Of a DNA stretch of 63,312 bases, positions 33,099 through 41,120 are shown in pieces (the first letter of the stretch is position 1; each line of letters begins with the position of its first letter). This stretch comes from Gilliamella sp. Pas-s25 (GTDB lineage: Bacteria > Pseudomonadota > Gammaproteobacteria > Enterobacterales > Orbaceae), in NCBI RefSeq assembly GCF_009795885.1, contig NZ_WTEV01000017.1, forward strand, positions 1 through 63,312, written 5' to 3'. The translations under genes and the position numbers were made by a program. The notes beneath the pieces are model-generated. The model was not told where the DNA came from and searched no databases. It worked only from the letters and a program-made list of their open reading frames with translations.

Positions 33099-33404
33099 AT
33101 GAATAAATGGTTGTTAAGTTCTGAAATAGTAAGTGATGTTATGTCTTTAAGTGAAATTTATCAAGAGGCTAAAAATATATTAGTTAAAGATAATGAAAGT
33201 AGTGAGACAAATCTATATATTTCAAACCCAGAAAAGATTGATAATATAGAGAAAATTGTAGATAGTTGTGCAATAGTAATATGTGTTACAGGTAGTGAAT
33301 CTGATGTAGATGACCAACCTAATTACTCGTTGTGTACGCGCTTGGATGGTACTACATATCGGCAATATTTTGATGGCCATATTGAAGAAGGTTCTATTGA
33401 ATAA
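33099..33404 (+). CDS. Unrecognised small soluble protein upstream of the array
   Basis: The open frame has an ATG at 33099 giving 101 residues; a TTG at 33078 would give 108 but stands only one base after AAAGGA. The frame stays open upstream to 33006 without a start, so the gene could be a 5'-truncated remnant. The product is acidic and soluble, with no signal peptide or membrane segment, and ends DGTTYRQYFDGHIEEGSIE. I do not recognise the family. It lies 14 bp before the first array gene and could share its transcript. An immunity protein is one possibility, from context only. Confidence 0.5.
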   Translation: MNKWLLSSEIVSDVMSLSEIYQEAKNILVKDNESSETNLYISNPEKIDNIEKIVDSCAIVICVTGSESDVDDQPNYSLCTRLDGTTYRQYFDGHIEEGSIE

Positions 33405-33418
33405 CAGGAATAACACAG

Positions 33419-33748
33419 ATGATTATATTGATATACATTGCGTATTACTTTTTCTCTATTTTGCCTATTATTATTACCTATCGCTTTAGAAAATATACAA
33501 TAAGTGATTATCAATATAATAAAAAGTTGAAATGGCAAAGGTGCATTATGTTGGTTTTCAATTATATTGCTCTGGGTATCCAAATTATAATTGCATGTGA
33601 ACTCGAACGTATCGTTCGTTCTAATCAAGATTATGGCCCTCTTTTATTATCAGCATGTATATTTTTAATTATTTATAATTTTTTTACAATATCCTGGTTA
33701 GAAAGCCCAAAAGAGTATTTAAAAAAGAAAAAGAAAAAATGGAAATAA
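33419..33748 (+). CDS. Array gene 1 (type A), small three-helix membrane protein
   Basis: A 109-residue protein with three hydrophobic segments (about 1-21, 43-62 and 73-95). A basic loop (RFRKYTISDYQYNKKLKWQR) follows the first segment and a Lys-rich tail (ESPKEYLKKKKKKWK) follows the third, so by the positive-inside rule the N-terminus is outside and the C-terminus inside. The loop between segments 2 and 3 (ELERIVRSNQDYG) would be periplasmic. AGGA before the ATG is the best ribosome-binding site in the array. The family is not recognised; a membrane immunity protein is a hypothesis. Confidence 0.8.
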   Translation: MIILIYIAYYFFSILPIIITYRFRKYTISDYQYNKKLKWQRCIMLVFNYIALGIQIIIACELERIVRSNQDYGPLLLSACIFLIIYNFFTISWLESPKEYLKKKKKKWK

Positions 33749-33803
33749 TAATGAATTTAGTAAAGTTAGCTTTCCACCATTAACAACTAGAGAAATAACA
33801 CAG

Positions 33804-34130
33804 ATGATTATATTGATTTACATTGCGTATTACTTTTTCTCTATTTTGCCTATTATTATTACTTATCGCTTTAGAAAATATACAATAAGTGATTATCAAT
33901 ATAATAAAAAGTTGAAATGGCAAAGGCGCATCATGTTGGTTTTCAATTATGTTGCTTCAGTTGTTCAAATTATAATTGCATGTGAACTCAAACGTATCGT
34001 TCGTTCTAATCAAGATTATGGCCCTCTTTTATTATCAGCATTTATATTTCTAATTATTTATCCTTTTCCAATATCCTGGTTAGAAAGCCCAAAAGAGTAT
34101 TTAAAAAAGAAAAAGAAAAAATGGAAATAA
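33804..34130 (+). CDS. Array gene 2 (type B), small membrane protein
   Basis: A 108-residue copy with the common N-terminal 41 residues and Lys-rich tail. The core reads FNYVASVVQIIIACELKRIV and the third segment ends IIYPFPISWLE. The protein is identical to that of copy 6; the genes differ by one visible base near the start (GATTTAC against GATATAC) and share the same downstream spacer variant, showing recent duplication. Only a weak AGAGAAA lies upstream of the ATG, so translation may rely on coupling from the preceding gene. Confidence 0.8.
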   Translation: MIILIYIAYYFFSILPIIITYRFRKYTISDYQYNKKLKWQRRIMLVFNYVASVVQIIIACELKRIVRSNQDYGPLLLSAFIFLIIYPFPISWLESPKEYLKKKKKKWK

Positions 34131-34185
34131 TAATGAATTTAGTGAAGTTCGCTTTCCACCATTAACAACTAGAGAAATAACACAG

Positions 34186-34506
34186 ATGATTATATTGATA
34201 TACATTGCGTATTACTTTTTCTCTATTTTGCCTATTATTATTACCTATCGCTTTAGAAAATATACAATAAGTGATTATCAATATAATAAAAAGTTGAAAT
34301 GGCAAAGGTGCATTATGTTGGTTTTTAATTATGTTGCTGCAGCTGTTCAAATTATAATTGGATATGAACTTAAACGTATCGCTCGTTCTAATGAAGATTA
34401 TGGTCCTCTTGCATTATCAGCATATATATTTCTAATTATTTATCTTTTTCCAATATCCTGGTTAGAAAGCCCAAAAGAGTATTTAAAAAAGAAAAAATGG
34501 AAATAA
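34186..34506 (+). CDS. Array gene 3 (type C), small membrane protein
   Basis: A 106-residue copy whose core reads FNYVAAAVQIIIGYELKRIA, then RSNEDYGPLALSAYIFLIIY. Its tail is two lysines shorter (LKKKKWK), which explains the shorter 376-bp period. The protein is identical to that of copy 5. Topology as in copy 1: three membrane segments with a basic internal loop and tail. Function unknown. Confidence 0.8.
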   Translation: MIILIYIAYYFFSILPIIITYRFRKYTISDYQYNKKLKWQRCIMLVFNYVAAAVQIIIGYELKRIARSNEDYGPLALSAYIFLIIYLFPISWLESPKEYLKKKKWK

Positions 34507-34561
34507 TAATGAATTTAGTGAAGTTAGCTTTCCACCATTAACAACTAGAGAAATAACACAG

Positions 34562-34891
34562 ATGATTATATTGATTTACATTGCGTATTACTTTTTCTCT
34601 ATTTTGCCTATTATTATTACCTATCGCTTTAGACAATATACAATAAGTGATTATCAATATAATAAAAAGTTGAAATGGCAAAGGTGCATTATGTTGGTTT
34701 TCAATTATATTGCTCTGGGTATCCAAATTATAATTGTAAGTGAACTTAAAATTATAGTACGTTCTAATCAAGATTATGGTCCTCTTGCATTATCAGCATT
34801 TATATTTCTAATTGTTTATAGTCTTTTTCCAATATCCTGGTTAGAAAGCCCAAAAGAGTATTTAAAAAAGAAAAAGAAAAAATGGAAATAA
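34562..34891 (+). CDS. Array gene 4 (type D), small membrane protein
   Basis: A 109-residue copy at the centre of the array. The second segment (FNYIALGIQIII) is the same as in copy 1, but the periplasmic loop (VSELKIIVRSNQDYG) and third segment (FLIVYSLFPISWLE) differ, and residue 25 is Gln (RQYTIS) instead of Lys. It looks like a mosaic of A-like and C-like parts, as expected from recombination between copies. Confidence 0.8.
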   Translation: MIILIYIAYYFFSILPIIITYRFRQYTISDYQYNKKLKWQRCIMLVFNYIALGIQIIIVSELKIIVRSNQDYGPLALSAFIFLIVYSLFPISWLESPKEYLKKKKKKWK

Positions 34892-34946
34892 TAATGAATT
34901 TAGTGAAGTTAGCTTTCCACCATTAACAACTAGAGAAATAACACAG

Positions 34947-35267
34947 ATGATTATATTGATTTACATTGCGTATTACTTTTTCTCTATTTTGCCTATTATT
35001 ATTACTTATCGCTTTAGAAAATATACAATAAGTGATTATCAATATAATAAAAAGTTGAAATGGCAAAGGTGCATTATGTTGGTTTTTAATTATGTTGCTG
35101 CAGCTGTTCAAATTATAATTGGATATGAACTTAAACGTATCGCTCGTTCTAATGAAGATTATGGTCCTCTTGCATTATCAGCATATATATTTCTAATTAT
35201 TTATCTTTTTCCAATATCCTGGTTAGAAAGCCCAAAAGAGTATTTAAAAAAGAAAAAATGGAAATAA
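34947..35267 (+). CDS. Array gene 5 (type C), small membrane protein
   Basis: A 106-residue protein identical to copy 3. The nucleotide sequence differs from copy 3 only at a few silent bases near the 5' end (GATTTAC and ATTACTTATC against GATATAC and ATTACCTATC), the part of the gene that is shared by all copies and appears freely exchanged. The variable core and tail are the same at DNA level. Confidence 0.8.
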   Translation: MIILIYIAYYFFSILPIIITYRFRKYTISDYQYNKKLKWQRCIMLVFNYVAAAVQIIIGYELKRIARSNEDYGPLALSAYIFLIIYLFPISWLESPKEYLKKKKWK

Positions 35268-35322
35268 TAATGAATTTAGTGAAGTTAGCTTTCCACCATT
35301 AACAACTAGAGAAATAACATAG

Positions 35323-35649
35323 ATGATTATATTGATATACATTGCGTATTACTTTTTCTCTATTTTGCCTATTATTATTACTTATCGCTTTAGAAAATAT
35401 ACAATAAGTGATTATCAATATAATAAAAAGTTGAAATGGCAAAGGCGCATCATGTTGGTTTTCAATTATGTTGCTTCAGTTGTTCAAATTATAATTGCAT
35501 GTGAACTCAAACGTATCGTTCGTTCTAATCAAGATTATGGCCCTCTTTTATTATCAGCATTTATATTTCTAATTATTTATCCTTTTCCAATATCCTGGTT
35601 AGAAAGCCCAAAAGAGTATTTAAAAAAGAAAAAGAAAAAATGGAAATAA
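35323..35649 (+). CDS. Array gene 6 (type B), small membrane protein
   Basis: A 108-residue protein identical to copy 2, including the downstream spacer with GAAGTTCGC. The upstream spacer carries ATAACATAG instead of ATAACACAG, a variant shared with copy 7. The pair 2/6 enclosing pair 3/5 gives the array its mirror-like order around copy 4. Confidence 0.8.
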   Translation: MIILIYIAYYFFSILPIIITYRFRKYTISDYQYNKKLKWQRRIMLVFNYVASVVQIIIACELKRIVRSNQDYGPLLLSAFIFLIIYPFPISWLESPKEYLKKKKKKWK

Positions 35650-35704
35650 TAATGAATTTAGTGAAGTTCGCTTTCCACCATTAACAACTAGAGAAATAAC
35701 ATAG

Positions 35705-36031
35705 ATGATTATATTGATATACATTGCGTATTACTTTTTCTCTATTTTGCCTATTATTATTACCTATCGCTTTAGAAAATATACAATAAGTGATTATCAA
35801 TATAATAAAAAGTTGAAATGGCAAAGGCGCATTATGTTGTTTTTAAATTATATCGTTGCTTTTTTCGAGGCGTTTATTGCCGGACATAGAAAAACAATCC
35901 ATAACTATAGTTCTGACTATGAGCTTTTACTTTTCTCATCAGGAATATTTATTTGTATTTACATTTTTAGCATAGGGTGGTTAGAAAGCCCAAAAGAGTA
36001 TTTAAAAAAGAAAAAGAAAAAATGGAAATAA
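35705..36031 (+). CDS. Array gene 7 (type E), divergent small membrane protein
   Basis: A 108-residue protein with the common first 41 residues and common tail, but a strongly different core: FLNYIVAFFEAFIAGHRKTI, then HNYSSDYELLLFSSGIFICI. The break from the common sequence is sharp at residue 45 and again at WLESPKEY near the end. This is the clearest sign that conserved ends frame an exchangeable central cassette. It is the last copy, before the terminator at 36183-36208. Confidence 0.8.
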   Translation: MIILIYIAYYFFSILPIIITYRFRKYTISDYQYNKKLKWQRRIMLFLNYIVAFFEAFIAGHRKTIHNYSSDYELLLFSSGIFICIYIFSIGWLESPKEYLKKKKKKWK

Positions 36032-36094
36032 TAATGAATTTAGTGAAGTTCGCTTTCCACCATTAACAACTGTCGCATTACCTTCCAAACAAAT

Positions 36095-36162
36095 TGTAGA
36101 AATTCCTCGCGTTGTTTACAGTGCATCTCAAAGCGCTATAAACAACGAGAAGAATTTCTACA
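36095..36162. repeat. 68-bp inverted repeat related to the dispersed element ends
   Basis: Two ~27-bp arms, starting TGTAGAAATTC at 36095 and its complement ending at 36162, each contain CGTTGTTTA; the central loop is about 14 bases. The arm resembles the left ends of the elements at 45143 and 52316 (GTAGGAATG...GTTGTTTA). It may be a minimal MITE-like element or a long hairpin after the array. Confidence 0.65.
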
Positions 36163-36182
36163 GTGAGACTGATTGGTCAGTT

Positions 36183-36208
36183 TCTGCCGCAATATGCGGC
36201 AGATTTTT
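36183..36208 (+). terminator. Terminator after the array
   Basis: An 8-bp G/C-rich stem (TCTGCCGC with GCGGCAGA, loop AATAT) followed by TTTTT on the plus strand. It would end transcription from the tandem array; on the minus strand, after edd, the tail is not T-rich. Confidence 0.85.
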
Positions 36209-36212
36209 AGTA

Positions 36213-38036
36213 TTAAAAGCTTACTGCCCCTTCTTCTGCGGAAGTTAAATTTTTACGAATAACGGTGAACAGTTCGCGACCATAGCCAAGATGTGACTCG
36301 GTCAAATCGAAAGGATAAGGTTGACGTTTAGCCAGTTCTGTTTCCTCAACTAATAATGTTATTTCGCCAGTTTGACCATTAACTCGAATCATATCACCTT
36401 CTTGGACTTTACTTAATAAACCACCATCATAAGCTTCAGGGGTAATATGAATCGCTGCTGGGACTTTACCAGATGCTCCCGATAATCGACCGTCAGTTAA
36501 CAAGGCAACTTTATAGCCTTTATCTTGTAGTACACCCAGCGGCGTTATTAGTTTATGTAACTCTGGCATACCAATTGCTTTTGGTCCTTGATAAAGCACA
36601 ACAACCACACAGTCTTTGTCTAATTTACCTGCTTTATATTCGGCTTCTAAATCATATTGGCTATTAAAGATCACTGCTGGCGCCTCAATAATTTGATGTT
36701 CAGATGCTACCGCAGAGGTTTTCATAATAGCACGGCCAAGGTTGCCTGACATCACTTTTAATCCACCATGTGAATTAAACGGTTTTTTGATTGAGGCAAT
36801 GACGCTCTCATCTAATGATTTTGTTGGACCTTCGCGGAAAGTGAGTTTGCCATTTTCTAAAATTGGCTCTTGAGTATAGCGGCTAAGCCCTCGTCCAACC
36901 ACAGTTTCAACATCTTCATGCAATAAACCACCGGCTAATAATTCTCGAACCAATAAAGATGTGCCACCAGCGGCTTGGAAGTAGTTAATATCAGCAGGCC
37001 CATTTGGATAGATTCGACAAAGTAAAGGCACAACGGTTGATAAGTCTGAAATATCATCCCAATTGATAATAATGCCGGCAGCTTTCGCCATGGCAACAAT
37101 ATGCATGGTTAAATTTGTTGAACCACCTGTTGCAAGCAGTGCAACTAAACCGTTGACAATCACTTTTTCATCGACCATTTTACCAACAGGCATATAATTT
37201 CCTGATTGGTTGGTCAGGCGAGTAATCTGTTTAGCAGCAGCATTAGTTAATTCAAAACGTAATGCGGTTTCAGGATGAACAAAAGCTGCACCAGGCAAAT
37301 GTAATCCCATTAATTCAATCACCATCTGGTTACTATTGGCTGTACCATAAAAAGTACACGTCCCGCTGGTGTGATAAGAGGCTGATTCTGACTCCAGTAA
37401 ATCTTCTCGCGAAGCTTTACCTTCAGAGTAAAGTTGGCGGATACGTACTTTTTCTTTATTGGATAACCCCGATGGCATCGGGCCTGCTGGCACAAAAATA
37501 GCAGGTAAGTGACCAAATGTTAATGCACCAATAAATAACCCGGGTACGATTTTATCGCATATACCAAGATAGAGTGCACCATCAAACATATTATGTGAAA
37601 GTCCAACGGCAACTGACATCGCAATTACATCGCGGCTCATTAATGACAGTTCCATCCCAGGCTCGCCTTGTGTCACACCATCGCACATGGCAGGTACCCC
37701 TCCCGCCATTTGCCCAACGGCGCCAACTTTGTGCAGTACGTTGCGAATTTGCTCCGGATAAAATTCGTAAGGCTTGTGCGCTGAAAGCATATCGTTGTAA
37801 GAACTAATAATACCAATGTTACTTTTTAAGATATTTTTTAGATCCTTTTTGTCATCAATACAACAAGCAGCAAAACCATGCGCTAAATTGCTACATGGTA
37901 AACTAGATCGTGTTACTTGTTTACTTATAGCATGTTCTATTTTTTGTAAATAAGCAGCACGAGAAGCCTTAGAACGCTCAATAATACGTTGGGTTACAGC
38001 TTGGACAGTCGGATTCACATTAACCTCTTCTTTCAA
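36213..38036 (-). CDS. edd: Phosphogluconate dehydratase (Entner-Doudoroff)
   Basis: Edd dehydrates 6-phosphogluconate to 2-keto-3-deoxy-6-phosphogluconate, using an Fe-S cluster. The 607-residue product (E. coli 603) has the IlvD/Edd signatures [20 protein letters not shown] and, near the C-terminus, [20 protein letters not shown]. It follows gntK on the same strand with a 24-bp gap, so gluconate is phosphorylated and then dehydrated by one operon. The aldolase gene eda is not in the window. Confidence 0.96.
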   Translation of the reverse strand: MKEEVNVNPTVQAVTQRIIERSKASRAAYLQKIEHAISKQVTRSSLPCSNLAHGFAACCIDDKKDLKNILKSNIGIISSYNDMLSAHKPYEFYPEQIRNVLHKVGAVGQMAGGVPAMCDGVTQGEPGMELSLMSRDVIAMSVAVGLSHNMFDGALYLGICDKIVPGLFIGALTFGHLPAIFVPAGPMPSGLSNKEKVRIRQLYSEGKASREDLLESESASYHTSGTCTFYGTANSNQMVIELMGLHLPGAAFVHPETALRFELTNAAAKQITRLTNQSGNYMPVGKMVDEKVIVNGLVALLATGGSTNLTMHIVAMAKAAGIIINWDDISDLSTVVPLLCRIYPNGPADINYFQAAGGTSLLVRELLAGGLLHEDVETVVGRGLSRYTQEPILENGKLTFREGPTKSLDESVIASIKKPFNSHGGLKVMSGNLGRAIMKTSAVASEHQIIEAPAVIFNSQYDLEAEYKAGKLDKDCVVVVLYQGPKAIGMPELHKLITPLGVLQDKGYKVALLTDGRLSGASGKVPAAIHITPEAYDGGLLSKVQEGDMIRVNGQTGEITLLVEETELAKRQPYPFDLTESHLGYGRELFTVIRKNLTSAEEGAVSF

Positions 38037-38060
38037 TTGTATCGTTTTTTTATTGGTTTT

Positions 38061-38588
38061 TTAGCAATGGCATATTGCGCGTATTACTTGTTCAGTATCG
38101 TGCACAACCTCGTTTAATGATTGTTCAATGTTGATGTTGTAAACATCTTTCTCATCGGTGGTTGGTTCTTCAAGCGTATCAAATTGCGACTGAAGCATAC
38201 CGGTTTTTTGGAAGTGACCTTTGCGTTTCGCTAGACGTTCAGCAATGACATCATAGCTGCCTTTTAAATAAATAAAATGCATGTTTTCGTTTTCACCACG
38301 AATAATATCCCGATATTTTCGCTTTAATGCCGAACAGATAATAATTGAAACATCGTTAACATTACTCATGGCAAAGGCAGCATTACTGATTAAGCTAAGC
38401 CAAGGCATTCGATCTTCATCGTTTAAGGGGGTGCCGCTGCGCATTTTTAGAATATTGGCCTTTGGATGTAAAAAATCACCATCTAAAAAAGCAGCCTCTA
38501 GGTTGTAGGCCACTTGTTTGGCAACCGCTGATTTACCACAACCTGATACACCCATTAATACAAAAACGTGTTTATTTTTTTTAGTCAT
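38061..38588 (-). CDS. gntK: Gluconokinase
   Basis: GntK phosphorylates D-gluconate to 6-phosphogluconate with ATP. The 175-residue product (E. coli 175) has the P-loop GVSGCGKSAVAKQ at about residues 13-25, followed by the gluconate-binding FLDGDFLHPKANILKM segment. AAAGGA precedes the ATG. A GntR-type operator lies 26 bp upstream. Confidence 0.96.
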   Translation of the reverse strand: MTKKNKHVFVLMGVSGCGKSAVAKQVAYNLEAAFLDGDFLHPKANILKMRSGTPLNDEDRMPWLSLISNAAFAMSNVNDVSIIICSALKRKYRDIIRGENENMHFIYLKGSYDVIAERLAKRKGHFQKTGMLQSQFDTLEEPTTDEKDVYNINIEQSLNEVVHDTEQVIRAICHC

Positions 38589-38613
38589 TACTGGTCCTTT
38601 GTATACCTTTGCT

Positions 38614-38627
38614 TGTTACGGGTAACA
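38614..38627 (-). promoter_or_regulatory. GntR-type operator upstream of gntK
   Basis: TGTTA-CGGG-TAACA is a perfect 5-bp inverted repeat with 4-base spacer that matches the E. coli GntR operator pattern (TGTTA N4 TAACA). It stands about 26 bp before the gntK start. The regulator gene itself is not in the window. Confidence 0.7.
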
Positions 38628-38671
38628 TTTTTACACGTTCATCTTTTTTTGCAATCTAAAAAAGTGTCTTT

Positions 38672-38687
38672 TGTGATCTGGATCAGA
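38672..38687. promoter_or_regulatory. CRP site between gntK and the gat-type operon
   Basis: TGTGATCTGGATCAGA matches the CRP consensus (TGTGA N6 TCACA) with a single mismatch. It lies between divergent gntK-edd and the gat-type PTS operon and may serve either for catabolite control. Confidence 0.65.
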
Positions 38688-38752
38688 TTTTATTTTGATT
38701 CTTAAATAGCTAGTCAGTTATTTATTTGTTGATCTTTACAGTGAAAAATAGA

Positions 38753-38835
38753 TTTCGATCACAAAAACATAAAATCTTATTTGCTTTTTAATTCGAAAGA
38801 CAATAACCTTTCGATATTACTTTTGTTTTCGAAAG
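38753..38835. promoter_or_regulatory. Repeated TTTCGA half-sites, putative DeoR-type operators
   Basis: Four copies of TTTCGA or its complement TCGAAA occur upstream of the PTS operon: 38753-38758, 38793-38798, 38809-38814 and 38829-38834. Two of them form the perfect inverted repeat TCGAAAG N8 CTTTCGA (38793-38814). A related TTTTCGAAAA lies at 42238-42247 before the DeoR-type gene at 42259, so that protein is the likely binder (inference). Confidence 0.55.
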
Positions 38836-38879
38836 TTATAGTTTAAAAACTTACATAAAAATAATAGGGGAGAACAGCA

Positions 38880-39332
38880 ATGAACAAATGTCAGCTTCTT
38901 TTCCAAGACAATCTTAAATTTGATAATGAATTAGAGGCATTAACTTATATTAGCGAACAACTACAGCAAAAAGGGATTGTTAAAGAAAGCCATTTGCAGG
39001 CTTTAATTGACAGAGAGGCATTATTTCCAACGGGTATTGCTTTTGATGGATATGCAGTGGCGATTCCGCATTGTGAAGCAACGCATGCTAATACACCAGC
39101 AATTTTTATTGTTCGCACTCAAACACCGGTTGCTTTTCATCGAGCCGATGAGGACAGCACCGTTGATGTTTCATTGATTATTTCACTTGTTGTTACTGCC
39201 CCAGAAGATCAAATTGAACTATTAAAAGCACTTTTTTCAAATCTACAAAATGAAGACTTCTATCAGTTTTTATTAAATGCCCCGCAAGATGAAATAGTGG
39301 TGCATTTTAATAACGAGATATTTAACCAATAA
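38880..39332 (+). CDS. gatA: PTS galactitol-type EIIA component
   Basis: A 150-residue EIIA of the fructose/mannitol (EIIA-2) superfamily. The phosphorylated histidine is H64 in VAIPHCEATH. It accepts phosphate from HPr and passes it to the EIIB at 39348. AGGGGAG precedes the ATG. Together with 39348 and 39637 it forms a gatABC set; galactitol is the likely substrate, but related pentitol or hexitol systems use the same family. Confidence 0.85.
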   Translation: MNKCQLLFQDNLKFDNELEALTYISEQLQQKGIVKESHLQALIDREALFPTGIAFDGYAVAIPHCEATHANTPAIFIVRTQTPVAFHRADEDSTVDVSLIISLVVTAPEDQIELLKALFSNLQNEDFYQFLLNAPQDEIVVHFNNEIFNQ

Positions 39333-39347
39333 GTTTCAGGAGGCATT

Positions 39348-39632
39348 ATGAAAAAAAAGATTATTGTTGCTTGTGGCGGTGCGGTTGCAACATCAACTTT
39401 AGCTGCAGAAGAGATAAAAGAGTTGTGTAGCGAAAATAATATTCAACTTGACCTAATTCAATGTCGTATCAATGAAATCAATACGTTTATTGATGATGTT
39501 GATTTGATTTGTACTACAGCCAGAATGGATCAAAGTTTTGGCGATATTCCAATTGTTCATGGCATGCCTTTTGTATCCGGCGTGGGTATCGACCAGTTGA
39601 AAGAAAAAATTTTATCTATTTTAAAAGGATAA
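39348..39632 (+). CDS. gatB: PTS galactitol-type EIIB component
   Basis: A 94-residue EIIB protein with the phosphorylated cysteine C9 in [19 protein letters not shown], the P-loop-like signature of the family. The length equals E. coli GatB (94). CAGGAGG is a strong ribosome-binding site. It lies 15 bp after the EIIA gene and 4 bp before the EIIC gene. Confidence 0.88.
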   Translation: MKKKIIVACGGAVATSTLAAEEIKELCSENNIQLDLIQCRINEINTFIDDVDLICTTARMDQSFGDIPIVHGMPFVSGVGIDQLKEKILSILKG

Positions 39633-39636
39633 ATCT

Positions 39637-41019
39637 ATGTTTACTGAAATTATGCAGTACATTTTGGATCTTGGTCCATCGGTGATGTTACCCATTGTGA
39701 TTATCCTATTTTCGTTAGCGCTAAGAATGAAAGTGGGTGATGCACTAAAAGCGGGGATTCATATAGGTATAGGGTTTGTTGGTATCGGTCTGGTTGTTGG
39801 TTTGCTAACTAGCTCGGTTGGGCCAGCAGCGCAAGCGATGGCCGAGCGGTTCGATATTAGCCTAAATGTTATTGATGTCGGTTGGCCAGGGGCTGCACCA
39901 ATGACTTGGGCATCACAAATTGCTTTAGTTGCTATTCCTATCGCAATTGGTGTGAATATTGTTATGTTAGTTTTAAGGTTAACTCGTGTGGTTAATGTGG
40001 ATATTTGGAATATATGGCACATGACCTTTACTGGCGCACTTGTTTATATTGCAACCGGCTCTTACTGGCTTGGTATTGCAGGGGTTATTGTTCATGCCAT
40101 TATTGCTTATAAACTCGGTGATTGGTTTGCCAAAGAGACCAAAGAGTTTTTTGAGCTTGACGGTATTGCAGTGCCACATGGTACGTCCGCATATTGTGGC
40201 CCAATTGCTGTTTTTGTTGATGCTGTCATTGAAAAAATGCCAGGCATTAATAAGATTAATTTTAATGCTGTTGATATGCAAAAACGGTTTGGTGCGTTTG
40301 GTGAACCTGTCACTGTTGGCTTATTCATGGGCATCATATTAGGTTTATTAGCTGGATATGGTGTGAAAGAAACACTGCAACTAGCGATTCAAACTGCAGC
40401 GGTAATGTTATTAATGCCACGTGTGATTAAGCCTATTATGGATGGATTAACACCGATATCTAAGCAAGCGCGTAAACACTTGCAATCAAAATTTGGTGGG
40501 CAAGATTTTCTTATTGGTTTAGATCCTGCATTGTTGTTAGGGCATTCAACAGTGGTATCGGCGAGTTTAATTTTTATTCCATTAAGTATTTTTATCGCCA
40601 TCATCCTACCTGGTAATGAAGTTTTACCTTTTGGTGATCTGGCAACTATTGGCTTTTTTATCGCAATGGGAGTTGCGGTGCATCAAGGGAATCTGTTTAG
40701 AATCATTGTTTCAGGCTCTATTATTATCACCATTACACTTTGGATTGCCACCCAAATGGTTCCATTGACAACAAAACTAGCCATTAATGCAGGCACGATG
40801 ACTGCGAGTAATGGTGTTTCAGTTGGGGCAATGGATCAAGGTGGTTCGCCAATTACTTATCTTATGGTTCAGTTGGTCAACTTGGAACAACCTATTGGTT
40901 TTGCCTTTATTGGATTGTTTTATCTTTTCTGCTTATTTTTGACCTGGAAACGTGCCCAAAAATACCAGTTATTTTTGAAAAATCAATCATTAGCTCAAGA
41001 AGATGGAGTAATAAAATAA
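39637..41019 (+). CDS. gatC: PTS galactitol-type EIIC permease
   Basis: A 460-residue inner-membrane permease of the PTS galactitol EIIC family, with about ten hydrophobic segments. It keeps motifs such as GIGFVGIGLVVGLL and HGTSAYCGPIAVFVD. E. coli GatC has about 451 residues. It imports and, with EIIA and EIIB, phosphorylates a hexitol. It lies 4 bp after gatB. Confidence 0.88.
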   Translation: MFTEIMQYILDLGPSVMLPIVIILFSLALRMKVGDALKAGIHIGIGFVGIGLVVGLLTSSVGPAAQAMAERFDISLNVIDVGWPGAAPMTWASQIALVAIPIAIGVNIVMLVLRLTRVVNVDIWNIWHMTFTGALVYIATGSYWLGIAGVIVHAIIAYKLGDWFAKETKEFFELDGIAVPHGTSAYCGPIAVFVDAVIEKMPGINKINFNAVDMQKRFGAFGEPVTVGLFMGIILGLLAGYGVKETLQLAIQTAAVMLLMPRVIKPIMDGLTPISKQARKHLQSKFGGQDFLIGLDPALLLGHSTVVSASLIFIPLSIFIAIILPGNEVLPFGDLATIGFFIAMGVAVHQGNLFRIIVSGSIIITITLWIATQMVPLTTKLAINAGTMTASNGVSVGAMDQGGSPITYLMVQLVNLEQPIGFAFIGLFYLFCLFLTWKRAQKYQLFLKNQSLAQEDGVIK

Positions 41020-41120
41020 TTCCAAAATAATCATTACCAAAATCAATCAGAAAGCTTTCACTCAGTAATGAGTGAAAGCAATACATAAACGTAATTTGTT
41101 TACCATTAAAGGAAAATAAC

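Larger units (their letters stand above)
33409..36071 (+). repeat. Seven-copy tandem gene array, units of 376-385 bp
   Basis: Seven repeats, each one gene plus a spacer of exactly 55 bp. Period lengths are 385, 382, 376, 385, 376 and 382 bp, all differences being multiples of three inside the genes. The first ~41 codons and the last ~16 codons are almost identical in all copies; the middle varies. Copies 2 and 6, and 3 and 5, encode identical proteins, so the order is A-B-C-D-C-B-E. Copies 2, 6 and 7 share a GAAGTTCGC spacer variant, the others GAAGTTAGC. The array ends at a hairpin (36095-36162) and a terminator (36183-36208). Confidence 0.97.

Noticed and set aside
34162-35111. Minus-strand open frames of 62-101 codons repeated across the array
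   Set aside because: They are antisense shadows of the conserved 5' part of the array genes, repeated because the DNA is repeated; they lack ribosome-binding sites and differ in start from copy to copy.
33409-36071. CRISPR-like array
   Set aside because: Units are 376-385 bp and contain full genes; spacers are constant 55-bp sequences, not short unique spacers between 25-40 bp repeats. No cas genes are present.
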